Shown one piece after another: positions 6,777 to 10,960 of a stretch of DNA of 10,960 bases. The position numbers were made by a program, and so were the translations under genes. The stretch is from Alphaproteobacteria bacterium (GTDB taxonomy: Bacteria > Pseudomonadota > Alphaproteobacteria > Puniceispirillales > Marisalimonadaceae): NCBI GenBank assembly GCA_016777645.1, contig JADHRC010000046.1:1-10960 (forward strand), given 5' to 3'. Under the pieces are notes generated by a model, which ran no database searches, was not told where the DNA came from, and was given only the letters and a program-made list of their open reading frames with translations. Positions within the stretch are counted from its first letter, which is position 1. Every line of letters begins with the position of its first letter.

Positions 6777-7559
6777 ATGAGCTTTCTAATAGATACTCAT
6801 GCACATTTAGACTTTCCAGAGCTATATGACAGACTTGATGAGGTTTTAAAAAATTCTTATGATAATAATGTATGTAAAATAGTTACGATATCTACAAATT
6901 TAAATAAAATTGAAAAGATTAAGAGTATATCCCATACAAATAAAGATGTTTATTTTACGGTTGGAATACATCCAAATGAAGTTCTGAAAGACAATAATAA
7001 TTCTAATCACGATTTAATACTTCAACTTACGGCTGATAAAAAATGTGTTGGAGTAGGGGAGTGTGGTTTAGATTATCATTATGGAACAAATAGTAAGGAA
7101 GCTCAAAAAAAATCTTTTATAACTCAAATTAACGTTGCTAGAGAAACAGGGTTACCATTAATTATTCATTCACGTGATGCAGATATTGATATGATAGATA
7201 TTCTTGAAAAAGAGTATAAAAAAGGTATGTTTAAAGCAATACTTCATTGTTTTAGCTCAGGAAAAGATCTAGCGTTATGTGGTTTAGATCTAGGTTTCTA
7301 TATTTCTTTTTCAGGCATAGTAACTTTTAAATCTGCAAAACTAATACAAGAAATAGCTTCAATTGTTCCTGATAATAAAATTTTAGTTGAAACAGATGCA
7401 CCTTATTTGGCTCCCACACCCTTTAGAGGTTCAATTAACGAACCTAAAAACTGTTATTATACAGCCAAGTTTTTATCTGAACTTCGAGAATGTGATTTAA
7501 ATCAATTTACAAATCAATTATATTTAAATTCAATTAAAATCTTTGATAAGATTGCTTAA
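6777..7559 (+). CDS. TatD family metal-dependent hydrolase (3'-5' DNase-like)
   Basis: TIM-barrel amidohydrolase-superfamily enzyme. Characterised TatD proteins are divalent-metal-dependent exonucleases for DNA, linked to DNA repair or turnover. Metal ligands are all in place: DTHAHLD with His8 and His10, Glu95 in VGVGECGLDYHY, His131 in IIHSRDAD, His157 in LHCFSSG, and Asp207 in VETDAPYLAP. Length (260) is standard. The ATG follows the metG stop by two bases (TAACCATG), and the TAA overlaps the next ATG by one base. This tatD-after-metG order is conserved in Alphaproteobacteria. The exact member (TatD or YcfH/YcfH-like) cannot be settled, and the real substrate is not shown by the sequence. 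Confidence 0.94.
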   Translation: MSFLIDTHAHLDFPELYDRLDEVLKNSYDNNVCKIVTISTNLNKIEKIKSISHTNKDVYFTVGIHPNEVLKDNNNSNHDLILQLTADKKCVGVGECGLDYHYGTNSKEAQKKSFITQINVARETGLPLIIHSRDADIDMIDILEKEYKKGMFKAILHCFSSGKDLALCGLDLGFYISFSGIVTFKSAKLIQEIASIVPDNKILVETDAPYLAPTPFRGSINEPKNCYYTAKFLSELRECDLNQFTNQLYLNSIKIFDKIA

Positions 7560-8347
7560 TGAATAATAGCGTTAAAATTACGGTTTTGGGGAGTGGGACC
7601 TCTGTTGGAATACCTGCCTTAGGAAAATTAGGTTGGGGAAAGTGTGATCCCACTAATCCTAAAAATAAAAGGCAAAGATGTTCACTATTAATTCAAGATG
7701 AAGAAACAACAATATTAGTTGATGCGGGTCCTGATATTAAAAATCAACTTATTGAGCATAATATTAAAAAATTAGATGGTGTTTTTATAACTCATGAACA
7801 TTCAGATCATATATCAGGTTTAGATGAACTTAGGCCTTATTATTTTTATAATAAAGAAAAAATCAAAATATATACCAATGCTGAAACATCAAAAGTCTTA
7901 TTAGACAGGTTTACTTATCTATTTACAAAATCTTCATCAAGCCAATCTTATTTTCAACCACCATTAGAGATGAATTTAATCAATTACTATCAAGAATTAC
8001 AAATTAATAATATTTCAATTAAAACAATTAAACAAAATCATGGCGCAATTGATTCACTTGGTTTTATTTTTAATAATGAATTAGCTTATTGTACAGATGT
8101 CGTTAATTTTCCTGAAAAGAGTTATAAAAATCTACGTGATCTAAAAGTTTTAATTGTAACTGGCTTAAGAGAAACTCCTCATATGGCTCATGCTCACTTT
8201 GATTTATCATTTAAATGGATAGAAGACCTAAAACCAAAGACTGCTTATTTAACTCATTTAAGCCCAGAGTCAGACCATGAAGTTGTCACACGTTTATGTC
8301 CACCTGGTGTTTTTCCAGCATATGATGGATTAGTTATTAATATTTAA
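7559..8347 (+). CDS. MBL-fold metallo-hydrolase, PhnP-like phosphodiesterase family
   Basis: Metallo-beta-lactamase-fold hydrolase of the Lactamase_B_2 branch, related to PhnP (phosphoribosyl cyclic phosphodiesterase) and RNase Z-like proteins. The two-metal site is complete: THEHSDH (78-84; His79, His81, Asp83, His84), His161 in KQNHG, Asp180 in YCTD, and His233 in YLTHLS. The N-terminal strand reads ITVLGSGTSVGIPALG, characteristic of this subgroup. No signal peptide is seen, so it is cytosolic. Translation is probably coupled to tatD through the overlapping TAATG. It is the last gene of the plus-strand series, a place this family holds in many Alphaproteobacteria. No phosphonate genes lie nearby, so a role in phosphonate breakdown is not supported. 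A cyclic phosphate ester or nucleic-acid fragment is a guess for the substrate. Confidence 0.88.
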   Translation: MNNSVKITVLGSGTSVGIPALGKLGWGKCDPTNPKNKRQRCSLLIQDEETTILVDAGPDIKNQLIEHNIKKLDGVFITHEHSDHISGLDELRPYYFYNKEKIKIYTNAETSKVLLDRFTYLFTKSSSSQSYFQPPLEMNLINYYQELQINNISIKTIKQNHGAIDSLGFIFNNELAYCTDVVNFPEKSYKNLRDLKVLIVTGLRETPHMAHAHFDLSFKWIEDLKPKTAYLTHLSPESDHEVVTRLCPPGVFPAYDGLVINI

Positions 8348-8349
8348 TA

Positions 8350-8365
8350 CATAATATATATTATG
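8350..8365. repeat. 16-bp perfect palindrome after the operon
   Basis: CATAATATATATTATG is self-complementary over all 16 bases and begins two bases after the stop of the MBL-fold gene. It could form a weak hairpin in the operon's 3' end. It has no U-run, so it is not a standard terminator. Confidence 0.5.
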
Positions 8366-8380
8366 CGACAAATATGTAAA

Positions 8381-8404
8381 TAATATATAATAAACAATAT
8401 ATTA
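8381..8404. repeat. AT-only inverted repeat between convergent genes
   Basis: TAATATAT (8381-8388) and ATATATTA (8397-8404) form an 8-bp stem around an 8-base loop. The site lies between the plus-strand operon and the 3' end of the minus-strand small ORF. It may aid transcript ending in both directions. All pairs are A-T, so stability is low. Confidence 0.4.
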
Positions 8405-8476
8405 CCCTATCCACAGATATTGTATAAAAATATAATTAATAAATAAAAACTTAACCTTTAAAGAATAATAAATATA

Positions 8477-8656
8477 TTACAATTCATATTTATATTTATT
8501 AAAACGAATTGAAAATTCTTTATATAATTCAGGATTGGACTTAATCTCATTAACCATATGATCATTTGACCAGCATACAGATGAAGCCATTTTACTAACA
8601 ACCATCCTACATAATGGAGAATATATAGTTTTATCTATATCAATTATGTTTTCCAT
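8477..8656 (-). CDS. Small hypothetical protein (59 aa), unrecognised
   Basis: I do not recognise this product. The minus strand reads ATG at 8656 through 59 codons to TAA at 8477-8479, with start MENIIDIDKTIYSPLCRMVV and end RFNKYKYEL. It has two cysteines (16 and 28, the second in CWS), no membrane segment, no signal peptide and no evident DNA-binding motif. The C-terminal half looks helical and charged. AAAGG (8669-8673) lies 12 bases before the ATG, somewhat far for a ribosome site, and TATAAT (8694-8699, minus strand) could be its -10. A frame of this length without Phe/Lys/Asn monotony in a GC-poor intergenic stretch, with expression signals, makes a real gene plausible. It is divergent from the amidohydrolase gene and convergent with the core operon. 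Confidence 0.5.
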   Translation of the reverse strand: MENIIDIDKTIYSPLCRMVVSKMASSVCWSNDHMVNEIKSNPELYKEFSIRFNKYKYEL

Positions 8657-8693
8657 ATTTAAAATAAACCTTTAAGATGTATGATTTATATAT

Positions 8694-8699
8694 ATTATA
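8694..8699 (-). promoter_or_regulatory. Possible -10 element of the small ORF
   Basis: The minus strand carries an exact TATAAT, about 38 bases before the small ORF's ATG, giving a leader of roughly 30 bases. No good -35 is found at the expected distance, and the surroundings are so AT-rich that a chance match is likely. Confidence 0.25.
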
Positions 8700-8725
8700 T
8701 AAGGAAATATTTAAATTTTATTACA

Positions 8726-8776
8726 ATACACTGTTATAATGTATGTTCTTATTTTACTTTTATAACATATTGTTAT
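8726..8776. promoter_or_regulatory. Two inverted repeats flanking the predicted start site (operator candidates)
   Basis: ATACA (8726-8730) and TGTAT (8740-8744) form an inverted repeat that brackets the extended -10. A second, perfect repeat, ATAACA-TAT-TGTTAT (8762-8776), lies about 15-30 bases after the predicted start. Sites in these positions would allow repression by promoter occlusion or roadblock. No regulator gene for the pair is visible in the window. Confidence 0.35.
8732..8740 (+). promoter_or_regulatory. Extended -10 promoter of the amidohydrolase-DctP pair
   Basis: TGTTATAAT matches the extended -10 pattern TGnTATAAT exactly. The expected -35 position (around 8711-8717) is weak, as is usual for extended -10 promoters. 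Start of transcription would be near 8747, leaving a leader of about 75 bases before the ATG at 8823. Confidence 0.5.
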
Positions 8777-8822
8777 TATTAGGTTTTTATTAATAATTAG
8801 TTTTAATATATGGAGTGCACAC

Positions 8823-9890
8823 ATGACTATTAAACCTTATGGATCAACTTCTGGAAGATCTCATGGTGAACCTGGCTATAAAACAAGGCCCAAAACGAAG
8901 ACTGTAGATGCTCATTGTCATCTTCACGTCCAAGAGGCAGCTGATATGGTTCAAGGGTTATTTGATCAACAAGACATTCCTGCATTTAGGCATGCAAATC
9001 AAACAACAACAAATCAAAATATTCAGCAAATTAAAGACAGGTTTATGGATCTTACAAATGTTGAAACAAGGCTAGAGAAAATGGACTCGCAAGGTATTGA
9101 TACACAAGTCCTTATTCCTGTTCCCTTTCAACATTATTGTAATGTAAAAAATCAGGTAGCTTTTAAAGCAATAGAAACAATTAATAATAAACTATCTGAA
9201 ACAGCTAATAATCGTAAAGACAGGTTTGTAGCTTTAGGTACATTACCTATGCAGAATGGTGATGTTGCAGTAAAAGAAATGGAAAGATGTGTTAATGAGC
9301 TTGATATTAGAGGATTTCAAATTATTACATTCCAAGATGGTAAAGAGCTATCACACCCCTCATATGACGGAGTTTGGGAAACAGCTACAAAGTTAGATGT
9401 GCCAATTTTTCTTCACCCTAATGGTTATCCAGAAGGTGATAGATTAAAAGATCATTATTTTATTAATATTATTGGCAACCCAATGGATACGACGGCAGCA
9501 CTACATCATTTAATTTTTGATGGAACAATGGAAAAAAATCCAAATTTAAAAATCTTTGTTGCACATGGAGGAGGATATCTTCCAGCATATTCTGCTAGAA
9601 TTGATCATGCATGGGGCGCAAGACCTGATTGTAGAGGAAATAACCTTAAACACAAACCTTCTGATTACCTAAAAAGAATGTATTTTGATACTGTAGTTTT
9701 CTCATTTGATCAGCTAAAGTACCTTATTGATAAATATGGTGCTGATCATATTGTTATGGGAACAGATTATCCATACGACATGGCAGAAGATGACCCTATA
9801 GAACATGTTATGGGCACTGAAGGTTTATCTAATGATCAAATTGAAATGATAACTGGAGGTAATGCTTGCTCCCTATTCAAAATAAAATAA
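8823..9890 (+). CDS. Amidohydrolase_2 / ACMSD-type metal-dependent decarboxylase or hydrolase
   Basis: TIM-barrel enzyme of the amidohydrolase superfamily, in the branch that includes aminocarboxymuconate-semialdehyde decarboxylase (ACMSD), gamma-resorcylate and 5-carboxyvanillate decarboxylases and several lactone or acid hydrolases. The metal site is complete: DAHCHLH with His31 and His33, His198 in IFLHPNGYP, His248 in FVAHGGGYLP, and Asp315 in MGTDYPYDM. The barrel begins after about 27 extra residues, rich in Gly, Lys and Arg, with no signal features, so the protein is cytosolic. GGAG (8812-8815), seven bases before the ATG, fixes the start. The next gene, a DctP homologue, follows after ten bases. 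A sugar-acid dehydratase lies convergently beyond. This suggests a carboxylic-acid catabolic locus, but the substrate is unknown. Kynurenine-pathway ACMSD activity is not supported by neighbours. Confidence 0.88.
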   Translation: MTIKPYGSTSGRSHGEPGYKTRPKTKTVDAHCHLHVQEAADMVQGLFDQQDIPAFRHANQTTTNQNIQQIKDRFMDLTNVETRLEKMDSQGIDTQVLIPVPFQHYCNVKNQVAFKAIETINNKLSETANNRKDRFVALGTLPMQNGDVAVKEMERCVNELDIRGFQIITFQDGKELSHPSYDGVWETATKLDVPIFLHPNGYPEGDRLKDHYFINIIGNPMDTTAALHHLIFDGTMEKNPNLKIFVAHGGGYLPAYSARIDHAWGARPDCRGNNLKHKPSDYLKRMYFDTVVFSFDQLKYLIDKYGADHIVMGTDYPYDMAEDDPIEHVMGTEGLSNDQIEMITGGNACSLFKIK

Positions 9891-9900
9891 GACTTTTGTC

Positions 9901-10803
9901 TTGAAAGACAAATTAATTATTGGTGGTTACCAAGGTGCCGCATCATTACATACCAAATCTATTGAATATTTCATCAAAGAAATAAGTGGTAATTTCGATA
10001 TAAATTTTATTATGGATATTACAAATGCAGGTGAAAAAGCCTCCAGTTTGATTTTAAAAACCCAACAAGAAGAGCTACATATTTCATATTTGTTATCAAG
10101 CTATTTTGAAAAAATATTACCTGAAATTAAAATTTTAGACTTACCCTATTTTTTTAATAATAGAGATCAAGCTTATGAATTATTAAAATTTGATTTCTTT
10201 GACTATATTGACAACAAATTGAAAGATAAAAACTTAAAATTATTAGGTTTTTGGGACAATGGTATTAGACATATCAGCTCTAAAATAAGATTAATAAAAT
10301 CATTGTCTGATTGCGAAGAGCAAATAATAAGGACTACCCCTAGCCCGCTTCATATTGATATTTTCAAAAAACTAGGTTTTAAACCAAAGCCACTTGATGT
10401 CAGAGATTTTAAATTAGCAATAGAGAATGATGAAATTGATGCCCAAGAGAACCCTTTAACTAACTATTGGAATTTTGGTGTTTATAAAAAACAGAAATTT
10501 GTTACCTTAACTTCACATATATTTGGATTTTGTTTATTTGTTATCAATTATAGTTATTTTGATAAACTCTCTTATTCACAAAAGGAATTTGTGATTGATA
10601 AATCTAAAAATGCTACTGAATTTCAAAGACAATTAGCTACATTAGAAGATGAAACTCTGATTAAAAAAATGAAATTAGCTAACATAAAAATTGAAAAAAT
10701 AGATGAAGAAAATTTAATTGATTTTAAAAAAATAACTCAAACTTTTCATCAAGATTACTTTAAAAATTATCCTCACATGCAAAGATATGTTTTAGCCTTT
10801 TGA
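9901..10803 (+). CDS. TRAP-transporter solute-binding protein (DctP family) homologue lacking a signal peptide
   Basis: DctP proteins normally bind carboxylates in the periplasm and pass them to DctQM membrane subunits. Family features here are LGFWDNGIRHISS (115-127), the segment around Arg144 (QIIRTT) matching the arginine that clamps the ligand carboxylate, LHIDIFKKLGFKPKPLDVRD (150-169), and DAQENPLTNYW (180-190, usually DGQENP). At 300 residues the protein equals a mature DctP. The first residues (KLIIGGYQGAASLHTKS) already correspond to the first mature strand. The only possible start is TTG at 9901: the frame has a stop at 9883-9885 and no ATG or GTG between. No Shine-Dalgarno is evident in the 10-bp gap; GGAGGT at 9856-9861 is too far. 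Export is therefore not predicted. No dctQ or dctM is present. A cytosolic ligand-binding role or a decayed transporter part are both possible. Confidence 0.85.
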   Translation: MKDKLIIGGYQGAASLHTKSIEYFIKEISGNFDINFIMDITNAGEKASSLILKTQQEELHISYLLSSYFEKILPEIKILDLPYFFNNRDQAYELLKFDFFDYIDNKLKDKNLKLLGFWDNGIRHISSKIRLIKSLSDCEEQIIRTTPSPLHIDIFKKLGFKPKPLDVRDFKLAIENDEIDAQENPLTNYWNFGVYKKQKFVTLTSHIFGFCLFVINYSYFDKLSYSQKEFVIDKSKNATEFQRQLATLEDETLIKKMKLANIKIEKIDEENLIDFKKITQTFHQDYFKNYPHMQRYVLAF

Positions 10804-10805
10804 TA

Positions 10806-10960
10806 TTATTTAACAGGCTTTAAAAAATCAAAGTCAGCTCCCTTATCTGCTTGAAGAACACTTTCATGAAATATTTTATTATACCCCCTTCTTTTAGGGG
10901 CAGTATTTGTTTTTTTATTTTTCTTTCTTTTATTTATTTCTTCATCAGATAATTTTAGCT
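10806..10960 (-). CDS. IlvD/Edd family dehydratase, C-terminal fragment (sugar-acid dehydratase branch), runs off the window
   Basis: Only the last 50 codons are inside the window; the gene continues beyond 10960. The reading frame ends at TAA (10806-10808). The visible tail has a Lys/Asn-rich linker, then PKRRGYNKIF and VLQADKGADFDFL close to the C-terminus. An RGY...VLQADxGxDFDFL ending is characteristic of the IlvD/Edd branch acting on sugar acids, such as arabonate or xylonate dehydratases. Biosynthetic IlvD ends differently. Such enzymes use an iron-sulfur cluster to turn aldonic acids into 2-keto-3-deoxy acids. It converges with the DctP homologue with two bases between stop codons, so neither gene has room for a private terminator. 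The substrate cannot be told from this fragment. Confidence 0.72.
   Translation of the reverse strand, partial: LKLSDEEINKRKKNKKTNTAPKRRGYNKIFHESVLQADKGADFDFLKPVK

Noticed and set aside
8407..8415. DnaA-box-like CTATCCACA
   Set aside because: It differs from the consensus TTATCCACA by one base and is alone. No cluster of boxes or replication-origin genes is nearby.
8823..9890. Assignment as kynurenine-pathway ACMSD
   Set aside because: The fold and metal ligands fit the wider family, but no tryptophan or NAD-related gene is present, and family membership alone does not fix the substrate.
1..10960. CRISPR array, insertion sequence or phage genes
   Set aside because: No regularly spaced repeats, transposase, integrase or structural phage gene was found in the window on either strand.

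Overview
The window comes from an AT-rich, streamlined bacterium, most likely a marine alphaproteobacterium of the SAR11/HIMB59 kind. The gene order D-Ala-D-Ala carboxypeptidase, tmk, holB, metG, tatD, metallo-beta-lactamase-fold hydrolase is a familiar alphaproteobacterial core arrangement. Lys/Asn/Ile-rich proteins, very short intergenic gaps and low GC fit a small-genome plankton lineage. The exact lineage is inferred, not proven.

Positions 1-234 lie left of the core block. Bases 1-180 are clearly richer in G+C (77 of 180 by my count) than the rest of the window. They contain several mutually compatible helices, including a possible pseudoknot, but no convincing reading frame, and I could not assign them to a known RNA family. 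A 22-bp AT-only palindrome and a 12-bp palindrome separate them from a complete tRNA-Ser(UGA) gene on the minus strand (235-324).

Positions 471-8347 hold a tightly packed plus-strand series of eight genes. Three act on the cell wall: an MltB-type lytic transglycosylase, RlpA, and a penicillin-binding D,D-carboxypeptidase. They are followed by thymidylate kinase, DNA polymerase III delta', methionyl-tRNA synthetase, a TatD-family metal-dependent hydrolase/DNase and a PhnP-like MBL-fold hydrolase. Gaps from the carboxypeptidase onward are between a 23-bp overlap and 18 bp, so this part is probably one transcript linking envelope growth with DNA precursor supply, replication and translation.

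Positions 8348-8822 have no long gene. They contain two AT-only dyads just after the operon, an unrecognised 59-codon minus-strand ORF (8477-8656), and a divergent promoter/operator-like region.

From 8657 to the right edge the content looks accessory and catabolic: an ACMSD-type amidohydrolase, a TRAP-transporter solute-binding (DctP) homologue that starts at TTG and has no signal peptide, and, converging on it after two bases, the C-terminal end of an IlvD/Edd-family sugar-acid dehydratase. The most unusual items are the leaderless DctP protein coupled to a metal-dependent hydrolase/decarboxylase, the GC-rich structured segment at the left edge, and the small divergent ORF.
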